Notes: generated by a model from the letters alone, not told the origin. DNA of 64,000 bases from Polynucleobacter sp. MWH-HuK1 (GCF_018881815.1 NZ_JACVPP010000001.1:1559654-1623653), one strand, 5' to 3'; shown: positions 37,200-45,531, counted from the stretch's first letter. A program made the numbers and translations.

Positions 37200-38396
37200 A
37201 TGAAAAATATCCAAGACGCATATATCGTTGCAGCTACTCGTAGCGCCGTTGGTAGATCAGGACGAGGAGCATTAAAAAATACTCGGCCAGATGATTTGCT
37301 TGGTAATGCTTTGCAGCATATCTTGAGTCAAGTCCCCACCCTAGATCCAAAGGCAATTGAAGATACCATTATTGGTTGCGCCATGCCAGAAGCCCAACAA
37401 GGCTTGAATGTGGCTCGTATTGGACTCCTCCTAGGCGGCCTACCCAATACCGTTGGCGGTATTACTGTCAATCGCTTCTGCTCCTCAGGTCTAAATGCAA
37501 TTGCGATGGCTGCAGATCGCATTCGGGTTGGCGAGGCTGATGTCATGATTGCTGGTGGCGTGGAGTCTATGAGCATGGTTCCCATGGGGGGCAATACACC
37601 GTCAATGTCGCCGGAGATTTTTATGGGCGATGAAAATATAGGCATTGCCTACGGCATGGGATTAACAGCTGAGAAGGTTGCTCAACAATGGAAGATCAGC
37701 AGAGAAGATCAAGATGCCTTTGCTTTTGCCTCACATCAAAAAGCAATGGCCGCCCAAGCTGCTGGTGAATTTAATTCTGAAATATTCCCGGTCAAAGTAG
37801 CACATCGCTCGATGAATCTAGATAAGGGCCAGGTAGAAGTGCAATGGCGTGAATTTATAAAGGATGAAGGTCCGCGTGTTGATACATCACTAGAAGGCTT
37901 GGCAAAACTCAAATCCCCATTCGCTGCTAAGGGAACCGTTACAGCCGGCAATTGCTCACAAACCTCTGATGGAGTAGGTGCACTAATTCTAGCTAGCGAG
38001 AAAGCTATTAAAACCTTTGGACTCACACCTTTGGCTCGTTTTGTAAGTTTTGCAGTTAAAGGTGTAGCGCCAGAAATCATGGGTATTGGCCCTAAAGAGG
38101 CAATTCCAGCCGCATTAAAACTTGCCGGTTTAAATCTGCAGGATATGGACTGGATTGAATTGAATGAGGCTTTTGCAGCACAGTCTTTAGCGGTCATACG
38201 GGATCTTGGTCTAGATCAAAGCAAAGTCAATCCACTAGGAAGCGCGATTGCCCTTGGTCATCCACTGGGCGCAACCGGTGCGATTCGAGCCGCTACAGCT
38301 ATCCATGCTTTGCAGCGACGCAACCTAAAGCATGCCATGGTCACAATGTGCGTTGGTACCGGCATGGGTGCAGCCGGAATATTTGAGCGTTGCTGA
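37200..38396 (+). CDS. Acetyl-CoA C-acyltransferase (thiolase)
   Basis: A 398-residue thiolase completing beta-oxidation. The nucleophilic cysteine is in NRFCSSGLNAIAMA (about residue 93); the His and second Cys are in GHPLGATGAI and VTMCVGTGMGAAG. ELNEAFAAQSLAV is the third signature. It follows the FadN-type gene by 17 bases in the same operon. Confidence 0.94.
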   Translation: MKNIQDAYIVAATRSAVGRSGRGALKNTRPDDLLGNALQHILSQVPTLDPKAIEDTIIGCAMPEAQQGLNVARIGLLLGGLPNTVGGITVNRFCSSGLNAIAMAADRIRVGEADVMIAGGVESMSMVPMGGNTPSMSPEIFMGDENIGIAYGMGLTAEKVAQQWKISREDQDAFAFASHQKAMAAQAAGEFNSEIFPVKVAHRSMNLDKGQVEVQWREFIKDEGPRVDTSLEGLAKLKSPFAAKGTVTAGNCSQTSDGVGALILASEKAIKTFGLTPLARFVSFAVKGVAPEIMGIGPKEAIPAALKLAGLNLQDMDWIELNEAFAAQSLAVIRDLGLDQSKVNPLGSAIALGHPLGATGAIRAATAIHALQRRNLKHAMVTMCVGTGMGAAGIFERC

Positions 38397-38423
38397 TTAC
38401 TTGCGCACTAATTAGGAGACATC

Positions 38424-38876
38424 ATGAATACAAAACAATTACTGACTATATCTACCTGCCTCATTGCATTTTCCGTTACCGCCTATGCGCAAACTGATCC
38501 TGCCATTGGGGTGTGGAAAACAATTGATGACAAAACTAATCAACCCGCTTCTTTAATCAAAATTGAGCAGGTCAATGGCGTGCTTGAAGGCACCATTATC
38601 AAAACCTTTCCCAAGCCTAATGAAACGCCTCTGTTGAACTGCAATCTCTGCAAGGATGATAGAAAAGATAAGCCTATTGTTGGCATGAAAATCATGACAG
38701 ATCTAAAACAAGATCAACCCGGCGTATGGTCTGGTGGAAAAATCCTAGACCCCAAAGAAGGTGAAGTTTATAAGGTCAAGATTGCGACTGAAGATGGCAA
38801 GAAGATGGATGTGCGTGGCTATATTGGCGTTCCATTATTAGGCCGCACTCAGGTTTGGTACAAAGCTGAACAATAA
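38424..38876 (+). CDS. DUF2147 secreted protein
   Basis: A 150-residue protein with signal peptide LLTISTCLIAFSVTAYAQ and a DUF2147 domain: DPAIGVWKTIDDKTNQPASL, then the paired cysteines in LLNCNLCKDDRKD, and GYIGVPLLGRTQVWYKAE. The family is a lipocalin-like periplasmic beta-barrel of unknown function, common in betaproteobacteria. It follows the thiolase gene by 27 bases and may be part of that transcript. Confidence 0.82.
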   Translation: MNTKQLLTISTCLIAFSVTAYAQTDPAIGVWKTIDDKTNQPASLIKIEQVNGVLEGTIIKTFPKPNETPLLNCNLCKDDRKDKPIVGMKIMTDLKQDQPGVWSGGKILDPKEGEVYKVKIATEDGKKMDVRGYIGVPLLGRTQVWYKAEQ

Positions 38877-38878
38877 CG

Positions 38879-40474
38879 CTACTCGCAGCGGATCATGTCG
38901 GCTGCTTTTTCAGCAATAGCAATAATGGGGGCGTTGGTATTACCCCCAACCAAGGTAGGCATGATAGATCCGTCAACTACACGCAGCCCCTCTATTCCAT
39001 GGACCTTTAGATTAGAGTCAACAACTGCCATTGCGTCATTACCCATTTTGCAAGTGCCCACTGGGTGATAGACGGTATCCACCCGCTCCCGGATAATTTT
39101 TCGAATGTCGTCGTCTGTTTTTACATCTGGAGTAAAAATGTTCTTATTTGTGATGCTGGCTAAGCTAGGAGCATCCATCAGTTGTTTGGTGAGTTTGTAT
39201 CCCCTCACCAGAGCCTCCACATCCTCCTCTTCATTCAAAAAGCCAGGGTCTATTAATGGGGCGTCTTTCATGCTGTTACTCGCCAAACTTACTTGGCCGC
39301 GACTTTTAGGCCTGAGTACGCACACATGACAAGAATAGCCATGGGCCATATGCAACTTACGAGCATGATCCTCAACTAGACTAACCACAAAATGTAACTG
39401 GACGTCAGGGGCCTCAAGACTGGGGTCTGTTTTAAGGAAACCGCCTGCCTCTGCAAAGTTGGTAGCAATCATCCCCTCACGTGAGCGGATGTACTTGATA
39501 ATTTCACCAGCCAATTTAACCGTGCCGCCAAAAGAAATTCCGATGAGATCCAGGCTATTGGCTGAGTAGCCGAAAATAAAATCTGGATGGTCTTGTAAGT
39601 TCTGACCTACGCCTGGCAAATCATGAACTAACGGTATGCCAAATTGACTTAATTGATCTTTTGGTCCGACTCCAGAAACCATCAACAGCTGGGGAGAATG
39701 AAAAGCGCCAGCACAGAGGATGATTTCTTTATTAGCAAATATGACTTGTTGTTTGCCATTTTGTGTGCATACCACCCCTTTTGCCTTTTTACCCTCAAAC
39801 AGTATTCGATCAACCTGCACGCCAGTCTGGACTTGTAGATTCTTACGTTTGCCTATATGAGGATGTAAATAGCCGCGTGCTGCGCTCCAGCGCTCGCCAT
39901 TATTATGGGTGACTTGATAGATGCCAAGACCTTCTTGTTGTGCGCCATTAAAGTCTGGATTAATTGGGAAACCAGCCTCTTTAGCAGCATTAAGATAAAT
40001 TTGCTGAAAAGGGTTATGTGATTGCAAGTTTGATACACATAACGGACCATCATTGCCATGATATTGATCTTTAAAGGCAGAATTGTTTTCACTTTTTATA
40101 AAATACGGCAGCATCTCATCGTACGACCACCCAAGATTTCCAAGGGAATGCCAATGGTCATAATCAAAACGATGGCCCCTCGTATAAATCATGGCATTGA
40201 TCGCAGAAGATCCGCCTAGACATTTACCTCTTGGCTGGTAACCACAGCGGCCATTTAAGCCTTTTTGGGGAACTGTTTCAAAGGCATAGTTATTAATGGA
40301 TGTTGGCAGCATAGCTACTGCAGCTGCAGGCGTTCTCACCAACCAACTATCGCCTCTACCACCAGCTTCAAGCAATACAACACTAGACTTAGCATCTTCA
40401 CTCAAGCGTCCAGTCATAACACTCCCAGCTGAGCCGCCGCCCACGACGATGTAATCAAAGCTCTCTGGCATCAT
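38879..40474 (-). CDS. GMC-family FAD oxidoreductase
   Basis: A 531-residue glucose-methanol-choline oxidoreductase. The ADP-binding start FDYIVVGGGSAGSVMTGRL, the signatures GRGDSWLVRTPA and RGKCLGGSSAINAMIYTRG, and the C-terminal DTVYHPVGTCKMGND with VVDGSIMPTLVGGNTNAP are all present; the catalytic His is in the YHPVGTC block. These enzymes oxidise alcohols such as choline, alkanols or polyethylene glycol. The substrate is not readable here; betaine genes are absent nearby, so choline is not favoured. Confidence 0.9.
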   Translation of the reverse strand: MMPESFDYIVVGGGSAGSVMTGRLSEDAKSSVVLLEAGGRGDSWLVRTPAAAVAMLPTSINNYAFETVPQKGLNGRCGYQPRGKCLGGSSAINAMIYTRGHRFDYDHWHSLGNLGWSYDEMLPYFIKSENNSAFKDQYHGNDGPLCVSNLQSHNPFQQIYLNAAKEAGFPINPDFNGAQQEGLGIYQVTHNNGERWSAARGYLHPHIGKRKNLQVQTGVQVDRILFEGKKAKGVVCTQNGKQQVIFANKEIILCAGAFHSPQLLMVSGVGPKDQLSQFGIPLVHDLPGVGQNLQDHPDFIFGYSANSLDLIGISFGGTVKLAGEIIKYIRSREGMIATNFAEAGGFLKTDPSLEAPDVQLHFVVSLVEDHARKLHMAHGYSCHVCVLRPKSRGQVSLASNSMKDAPLIDPGFLNEEEDVEALVRGYKLTKQLMDAPSLASITNKNIFTPDVKTDDDIRKIIRERVDTVYHPVGTCKMGNDAMAVVDSNLKVHGIEGLRVVDGSIMPTLVGGNTNAPIIAIAEKAADMIRCE

Positions 40475-40528
40475 CTCGGATAATTCCTTGAGAAAATATG
40501 GGTAAATTAGTCAATTGATAATCCAGTT

Positions 40529-41083
40529 TCAGAGAATGTCACTAAGCTTTTCTAAAATTAGATCTTGTCCATAGTGAACTTTGGCTTGCCAATCCTCGCC
40601 AGAACTTTCATTGGCATCATCAGTAATGTACTTAAATGATTGCCAAGGAATTTGGTGATCATGAGCAACGGCAGCAATCGCAAATAATTCCATATCCACC
40701 ACATCTACCCCTAGGTTATGTAACCATGGGTCATGTGCTGTGACAAAGCTGTCGCCGGAGCCACAAATAAATTGTCCGGATGATAGATATTCTTGTGGTC
40801 TTATACAGAATGGCGTACTACCACGAGGTGCTAATGGCTCAGCTTGCATGTCGCGTTGAATCACCTTACCGATCTCCAGCAAACCATGCAGTTCTGATTT
40901 GATTTTTCCAGCGGTACCAAAATTGAGAATTCTTTTAGGCGAATATTGATGAATAGCTTTAATGCTGGTGATAGCTGCATTAATTTTGCCAATCCCCGTA
41001 TAGACGATCTCTACACAGCTTGGTAATACTTCTCGCTTGAGCTCGGACTCTAATGCGGTAATAATGAGTAGTTCTGTTTTCAT
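40529..41083 (-). CDS. MTA/SAH nucleosidase-like phosphorylase-superfamily protein
   Basis: A 184-residue member of the nucleoside phosphorylase superfamily beginning MKTELLIITALESELKREVL. VYTGIGKINAAITSI, ILNFGTAGKI and VDMELFAIAAVAHDHQIPW are the phosphate/ribose and purine-binding motifs (the ME pair binds ribose). It is shorter than standard MtnN (about 230). The next gene on the other strand is apt, so release of adenine by this enzyme and its salvage by Apt fit together. A start further upstream (41137) would lie inside apt and was rejected. Confidence 0.75.
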   Translation of the reverse strand: MKTELLIITALESELKREVLPSCVEIVYTGIGKINAAITSIKAIHQYSPKRILNFGTAGKIKSELHGLLEIGKVIQRDMQAEPLAPRGSTPFCIRPQEYLSSGQFICGSGDSFVTAHDPWLHNLGVDVVDMELFAIAAVAHDHQIPWQSFKYITDDANESSGEDWQAKVHYGQDLILEKLSDIL

Positions 41084-41094
41084 ATTGGTTGGCA

Positions 41095-41613
41095 ATGAAT
41101 TTATTAGATTATCTACCCGGAGTTCCTGACTTTCCAAAACCAGGGGTTCTCTTTAGGGATATCTCCCCGCTGCTTGCCAATCCAGCTGCTTTTAAAGAAG
41201 CTGTTCGTCAGTTGGATGAGATCGCCAAGCAATTTGATTACACCCACATCCTGGGCATTGAATCACGGGGCTTTATCTTTGGCTCTGCACTAGCCCATCA
41301 CGCTCATAAGGGTTTAGCATTGGCCAGAAAGCCTAACAAACTTCCCTTAGCTAGCCATCGCGAAGCTTATGGTCTTGAGTATGGCAATGATTCTTTAGAA
41401 ATTCAGCAATCCACCTTACCCAAAGATGCCAAAGTATTGTTGCTAGATGATGTGCTGGCTACTGGCGGCACATTAATAGCTGCCGATAAATTAATCCGTT
41501 CGGCTGGATTTGAAGTAAGCGGTGCAATTACCTTATTGGAAATTGCTTTCTTAAATGGCAACGAACTCCTAAAACAGAATCGTATTCGCCATCAATCTGT
41601 ATTACAAAGCTAG
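41095..41613 (+). CDS. apt: Adenine phosphoribosyltransferase
   Basis: A 172-residue purine phosphoribosyltransferase. The N-terminus YLPGVPDFPKPGVLFRDISP is characteristic of Apt, and the PRPP-binding loop is VLLLDDVLATGGTL. ESRGFIFGSALAHH shapes the adenine pocket. It makes AMP from adenine and PRPP. Its ATG is only 11 bases from that of the divergent nucleosidase-like gene. A TTG two codons upstream is an alternative start. Confidence 0.93.
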   Translation: MNLLDYLPGVPDFPKPGVLFRDISPLLANPAAFKEAVRQLDEIAKQFDYTHILGIESRGFIFGSALAHHAHKGLALARKPNKLPLASHREAYGLEYGNDSLEIQQSTLPKDAKVLLLDDVLATGGTLIAADKLIRSAGFEVSGAITLLEIAFLNGNELLKQNRIRHQSVLQS

Positions 41614-41891
41614 ATGAGCTTTTTAGCACTCTTTACAATTTTCATAGCGCCCCAACCTACTGCCAAAACTTTACTAGCAAGCTTGGGTTTGTAGTGTGCA
41701 AGAGCAGCAAACGCACTGGTCCATAGAATCGGGTTGCTTTTCAAGAATTGAACCGCATCCAACCCTTTGTCAGCCCACGAAAGTGGTTTTTCCCAGGCCT
41801 CAAAGTGTTCGGCAAAAGCCTTGCGCTCTCGACTAGCTTGCAGCATTAACTCATGCTGACGATGCTCTAAGGCCTTAAGCTTGTCGTTCAT
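41610..41891 (-). CDS. YqjK-like protein
   Basis: A 93-residue protein with a coiled, charged N-terminal half (KLKALEHRQHELMLQASRER) and a C-terminal SAFAALAHYKPKLASKVLAVGWGAMKI region, like E. coli YqjK. In enterobacteria YqjD, YqjE and YqjK are encoded together, as here. Role unknown. It is last in a three-gene operon, 4-base overlap with the YqjE-like gene. Confidence 0.7.
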   Translation of the reverse strand: MNDKLKALEHRQHELMLQASRERKAFAEHFEAWEKPLSWADKGLDAVQFLKSNPILWTSAFAALAHYKPKLASKVLAVGWGAMKIVKSAKKLI

Positions 41892-42256
41892 TTTGAAAGT
41901 GCTTCGCGATCTTTAGCCAATTCAGTAATTGAGGCTTCGAATAATCTCGGCATCTTGCGCAGCGACTGAGTAATTAAGAATGCCAGAATCGCCCCAATAG
42001 ACAAGAATGCTGCAGTTAGCAAACCTAGCGCCATCATTCGGTCTGTTTCCCAGCTATAGATCACAATCAGCAATGCTAACATCACTAAGCCAAAGAATAG
42101 AAAGAATAAGGCGCTAATAATCATCACTAACAAGCTAATGAATTTGCTTCTAGCTATTTGCACATCGAGCGATAAAAGCTCTAAACGCGTTTGAGCAATA
42201 GATGCTCCCGTAGAGGCTAAGCCCTTGATGGAGGTAAGTAAGTTTTCTTGAGACAT
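41888..42256 (-). CDS. Phage-holin-superfamily membrane protein, YqjE-like
   Basis: A 122-residue protein with two membrane spans (FISLLVMIISALFFLFFGLV and MALGLLTAAFLSIGAILAFL) joined by a short loop. This is the actinobacterial holin III/YqjE family, which in proteobacteria is a host protein and not a phage lysis protein. It lies between the DUF883 and YqjK-like genes. Confidence 0.8.
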   Translation of the reverse strand: MSQENLLTSIKGLASTGASIAQTRLELLSLDVQIARSKFISLLVMIISALFFLFFGLVMLALLIVIYSWETDRMMALGLLTAAFLSIGAILAFLITQSLRKMPRLFEASITELAKDREALSK

Positions 42257-42262
42257 ATAGTA

Positions 42263-42604
42263 TTAACGACGGCCAATAAATAAACCGATAAGCAAGCCCA
42301 AGCCTGCTGCAACACCAACAGCCTCCCATGGGTTGCGATGGACAAAGTCATCCGCACCATCAGCTGCTATCTTTGCTTTATCAAGCAACTTACCCTCAAC
42401 TCCAGAAAGACTTTCTTTAGCGCCAGCCAAAGTTTCTAGAGCCTTATTTCGAATGGAGCTAATCGCCTCCCCTGGGTGATCTTCGGTGGCTATGATTAAA
42501 GCTTCAGCATCGGCCATGAGAGATTTGAATTCACTAATCAGACTTTCGGCACCAGCCTGTTTGTCATCGTGGACAACTGAATGGTCTAGTTTCTTAACAG
42601 TCAT
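42263..42604 (-). CDS. DUF883 family protein, YqjD/ElaB-like
   Basis: A 113-residue protein with a long amphipathic helical region and a C-terminal single membrane span VGVAAGLGLLIGLFIGRR. DUF883 proteins such as E. coli YqjD, ElaB and YgaM anchor ribosomes to the inner membrane in stationary phase. The conserved HRNPWEAVGVAAGLG precedes the span. First gene of the YqjD-E-K-like operon. Confidence 0.85.
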   Translation of the reverse strand: MTVKKLDHSVVHDDKQAGAESLISEFKSLMADAEALIIATEDHPGEAISSIRNKALETLAGAKESLSGVEGKLLDKAKIAADGADDFVHRNPWEAVGVAAGLGLLIGLFIGRR

Positions 42605-42662
42605 AGAGGGATTCCCAGTTAGTAAGGCAACAATTACACATATAGCCCTATTCTAAGCACTT

Positions 42663-43112
42663 CTAATAGGACTTGAGCAATAAGACCGTCATTCCAGCAT
42701 TACCCTCTTTGAAGCGCTTGAGATAGCGCTTCAATCCCGGGCGACGTTTGTGCAAAGCATGATATGCCTCGCTGCCATAAGCCACATCTTCGCCAAAGTA
42801 ATACTCATCCACCCTATCGGAATAGCGATTATTTTCAAGCGCATCATGGATAGCCCATTTAATGCGGCCTCCCTCTCCACTAGATCCATAGCCATGAATC
42901 AGCACAATGGCTTTAATTCCAACCTCGAGAGATTTGCGTAAATATTCCGTAAGCCTATCTAGAGCTTCATCTATATAAGGGCCATCTTGCTTGATATTAA
43001 GTTCAATCGTATCGGAACTTAAGATAGGTAAAGCAATAGAGCTGCAATGCGGACATTGATCAAACAATGCCCGCATATTCCCGCAATCAGGACATTCTGC
43101 GTTTTTTGCCAA
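42663..43112 (-). CDS. Smr-domain protein with N-terminal zinc ribbon
   Basis: A 149-residue protein. The first 25 residues have two CxxC-type pairs (CPDCGNM and CPHCSS), a zinc ribbon. The rest is a small MutS-related (Smr) domain: DEALDRLTEYLRKSL, IVLIHGYGSSGEGGRIKWAI and TVLLLKSY. Smr domains nick branched DNA or cleave RNA in stalled-ribosome rescue. The zinc-ribbon/Smr arrangement is uncommon; target unknown. Confidence 0.8.
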   Translation of the reverse strand: MAKNAECPDCGNMRALFDQCPHCSSIALPILSSDTIELNIKQDGPYIDEALDRLTEYLRKSLEVGIKAIVLIHGYGSSGEGGRIKWAIHDALENNRYSDRVDEYYFGEDVAYGSEAYHALHKRRPGLKRYLKRFKEGNAGMTVLLLKSY

Positions 43113-43136
43113 TTTAGATCGGTTGAACTGAACCCC

Positions 43137-43436
43137 TTAAGAGCAGTACTTACTTTCCAAGCTTCTGACATCGGATAATTTGTCGTCAACCATTAAGTTA
43201 AGGGTCTTTTGCGCAAGATCCCGATTTTCAGGGGTCTTTAAGCTTGCATTAATCAAGGTAGAAACATCCTTACGAATGGACGTATTACCGTAACGCAGTC
43301 CCTTTAGAGTAGACACTGCTTCAGCAGATATCTTGCACTGCTGATTCATCAACTCAGAAGAATCCGACGGCTTTGTATTTGCATACGCAAACGCAGCAAC
43401 GGAAATTGATACAGCTGCTAATAGAGTCTTTTTCAT
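43137..43436 (-). CDS. Small secreted protein of unknown function
   Basis: A 99-residue protein with a signal peptide (LLAAVSISVAAFAYANT). The mature part is helical with two cysteines (QQCKISAE and the C-terminal KYCS) that could form a disulfide. It starts one base after the stop of the HTH gene, so they are co-transcribed. No family recognised. Confidence 0.68.
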   Translation of the reverse strand: MKKTLLAAVSISVAAFAYANTKPSDSSELMNQQCKISAEAVSTLKGLRYGNTSIRKDVSTLINASLKTPENRDLAQKTLNLMVDDKLSDVRSLESKYCS

Positions 43437-43437
43437 C

Positions 43438-43617
43438 TTAGTTCCTTATTTTGTGACCACATGTTGGACAACAACCCACTTCTTTTGCTCTGGTCTTCTT
43501 AAGAGCGGCATATACGCTGGATTCTGAAATCTCCATCTTTCTAGCTGCTTGAGCAGCAGTTAGACCCTTCCCCACCCACTCCAAGGCTTGATGTGTTTTT
43601 GGTATTTGTCTCTTCAT
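43438..43617 (-). CDS. Small HTH protein with C-terminal zinc-knuckle-like motif
   Basis: A 59-residue protein. Residues about 15-40 (GLTAAQAARKMEISESSVYAA) form a clear helix-turn-helix, and the tail CCPTCGHKI has three cysteines like a zinc ribbon half. Start chosen at 43617 because GGGAG lies 6 bases upstream on the minus strand; a start at 43635 has no such site. A 19-bp palindrome lies 26 bases upstream, so it may regulate itself. Similar to resolvase-type or terminase-type HTH, but no enzyme domain follows. Confidence 0.7.
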   Translation of the reverse strand: MKRQIPKTHQALEWVGKGLTAAQAARKMEISESSVYAALKKTRAKEVGCCPTCGHKIRN

Positions 43618-43643
43618 TTCATCTCCCAGTACCAAGACTATAT

Positions 43644-43670
43644 CACAACTTCTGAAGTTGTGAAGTTGTG
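43644..43670 (-). promoter_or_regulatory. Palindromic operator candidate upstream of the HTH gene
   Basis: CACAACTTC-T-GAAGTTGTG is a perfect 19-bp palindrome at 43644-43662. A further half-site AAGTTGTG follows directly at 43663-43670. Its position just upstream of the HTH gene suggests an operator of three half-sites. Confidence 0.5.
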
Positions 43671-43818
43671 AAGTAGAATAAAAGGGTAGTGAGATACCCT
43701 AATGCGGGCAATCAATTGGATTGGGTTACGAATCCCCTATAGGATGCGGTTCTGAATAAGAAAACTAGGTCATCAATGTCTAGGAATAGTATGATTTGGT
43801 GATATTAAGGAGCTTTTT

Positions 43819-44367
43819 ATGCATCGCATCATCTATCGAGTAGTTCTATTACTGGTAATTGGCACCGGTCTTGCTGCCTGTAGCAACAATGACAAAAAAA
43901 TTAGCGGCTGGGAAATTAATGATGTTTATCACTCAACCATCATCACACCAAACTCAGTAACAGGAGGAAAAATTTATCAGGGCCCTCCTATCAATACGAT
44001 GGATGAAGCCAATACCTATGAAATGTTTAGTCTCAGAGCTGAGCAACCAAAGCAAGGCGCAAAAACCTATGAGTTGGTTGCACAGTTAACGTATTTCTCA
44101 CAATGGCGCTATTACGATTCAGCATCTCAAGAAGGGATTCCCGCTACCACTTTTAAAGTAGTTGGTAGAGAGGCTGGTGCATGCGGTGAACGAGGATGTA
44201 TCTTTAGAGAAGTGCTCTCAATTCAGTTAACTGAAGCATTCCTCAAAGATAAAATGAAGAAGGGTTTCATCATGACCGTATCCTCCAAGACTGGAATCAA
44301 GACTGAACTCTATGTACCTCCGCAATACATCCAAGGCTTCATGCAAGCAGTTAATGGATTGAACTAA
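43819..44367 (+). CDS. Lipoprotein of unknown function
   Basis: A 182-residue predicted lipoprotein with signal peptide LLLVIGTGLAAC (lipobox, Cys about residue 21). The mature part is mostly beta: YHSTIITPNSVTGGKIYQGP, AQLTYFSQWRYYDSASQEG, TTFKVVGREAG, and a CGERGC loop with two cysteines. No family was recognised. It is a single gene with an AGGAG-like site (TAAGGAGC) before the ATG. Confidence 0.72.
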   Translation: MHRIIYRVVLLLVIGTGLAACSNNDKKISGWEINDVYHSTIITPNSVTGGKIYQGPPINTMDEANTYEMFSLRAEQPKQGAKTYELVAQLTYFSQWRYYDSASQEGIPATTFKVVGREAGACGERGCIFREVLSIQLTEAFLKDKMKKGFIMTVSSKTGIKTELYVPPQYIQGFMQAVNGLN

Positions 44368-44388
44368 CCTGATGCTGCACTAGAAATA

Positions 44389-44420
44389 AATAAAGGGGCT
44401 ATAAGCCCCTTTATCTTTAT
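44389..44420. terminator. Bidirectional terminator hairpin
   Basis: AAAGGGGCT (44392-44400) and AGCCCCTTT (44404-44412) form a 9-bp stem with a 3-base loop, flanked by TTATCTTTA on one side and A-rich sequence on the other. It lies between the convergent lipoprotein and Bug genes. A near-identical hairpin is found at 45498-45518. Confidence 0.8.
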
Positions 44421-44445
44421 TGCATTCTTGAGCATCTACTGGAGT

Positions 44446-45408
44446 CTAGTCTAGAGATGCTCCGGATGCCTTAACAATTTTGGCCCAGCGAGCGATATCA
44501 TCTTGCAACTGTTTTGCAAATTCAGTTGGCGTCATGTTTGCAAGTTCTACTCCAGAAGCTTGTAATTTCTCTCTTAACTCGGGGTTTGCGAGTGTTAGCT
44601 GCATCTCTTTTTGCAATTTATCAACTACAGGCTTAGGTGTGCCTTTTGGCGCAAATAAGCCAATCCATAAGGATCCAGAGAATCCAGGAACTTTTTCTGA
44701 AATCGAAGGCACATCTGGAAGAATCGGCGAACGCTTTGGTGAGCTAACGCCAAGGGCAATCAGTTTTTGTGAGTTGATGTATTGCAGCACAGAAGGCAAA
44801 CTCGCAAATGCAATTTGCACCTGACCGCCCAAAAGATCGTTGAGCGCAGGAGCCACGCCCTTATAAGGAATGTGCTGCAATGAGATTCCATAGCTCTGGT
44901 TGAGCATTTCACCAAGTAGGTGGTTTAAGGTGCCATTGCCTGCCGAAGCATATTGGTAAGTTTCTGGAGGCTTTGATTTAACCAGCTTTAAGAATTCATC
45001 CAAATTCTTAGCCGGGAAGTTTGGATTCACCACCAAGACATTAGGAACTGAACCAATCATTGCCAATGGAACAAAATCATTTACCGGATCAAATCCTGGA
45101 TTTTTATAAAGCGCAGGATTAATAGCTTGGGCACTACTGATGGTCATTAAAAGCGTGTAACCATCTTTGGGTCCATTAGCAACATACTGAGTGCCAATAT
45201 TGCCGCCGGCTCCAGGCTTGTTTTCGACAATCACTGAAGCTTTCATTTGCTCACCAAGGCGCTGTGCAACAACACGACCAACAATGTCGTTTGTTCCACC
45301 TGGTGCCTGAGGCACAATAATTGTTATGGGTTTTGTAGGATAGGCGAGCGCTAAGCTAGAAAAAATATAGCAGGAAGTAGCAATCACTAAATGGATAATT
45401 CGTTTCAC
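44446..45408 (-). CDS. Tripartite tricarboxylate transporter (Bug-type) substrate-binding protein
   Basis: A 320-residue periplasmic receptor with signal peptide (IATSCYIFSSLALAYP) and the family motifs YPTKPITIIVPQAPGGTNDI, KPGAGGNIGTQYVAN and TYQYASAGNGTLNHLLGEM. Bug proteins bind carboxylates for TctAB transporters; betaproteobacteria carry many orphan copies. No TctA/TctB gene is near, so this is an orphan receptor. Confidence 0.9.
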   Translation of the reverse strand: MKRIIHLVIATSCYIFSSLALAYPTKPITIIVPQAPGGTNDIVGRVVAQRLGEQMKASVIVENKPGAGGNIGTQYVANGPKDGYTLLMTISSAQAINPALYKNPGFDPVNDFVPLAMIGSVPNVLVVNPNFPAKNLDEFLKLVKSKPPETYQYASAGNGTLNHLLGEMLNQSYGISLQHIPYKGVAPALNDLLGGQVQIAFASLPSVLQYINSQKLIALGVSSPKRSPILPDVPSISEKVPGFSGSLWIGLFAPKGTPKPVVDKLQKEMQLTLANPELREKLQASGVELANMTPTEFAKQLQDDIARWAKIVKASGASLD

Positions 45409-45494
45409 AGGAATCCTTTTTTACAGTGGTTGTAAATATTTATAAGGCTTTTTGAAATAATAACCATAAAAGCATTAACCAGATTCCAGAAATA

Positions 45495-45521
45495 GATAAA
45501 GGGGCCATGGGCCCCTTTATC
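45495..45521 (-). terminator. Terminator hairpin after tRNA-Ser
   Basis: AAAGGGGCC and GGCCCCTTT form a 9-bp stem around ATG (45498-45518); on the minus strand it is followed by ATCTATTT. It lies 14 bases past the tRNA-Ser 3' end and is nearly identical to the hairpin at 44392. Confidence 0.72.
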
Positions 45522-45531
45522 TTTAAGTGCT

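Noticed and set aside
41888..42256. Prophage holin
   Set aside because: Belongs with YqjD- and YqjK-like genes, a normal host set; no phage genes adjoin it.
43644..43670. CRISPR repeat or small tandem array
   Set aside because: Only three half-sites of 8-9 bases with no spacers; better read as an operator.
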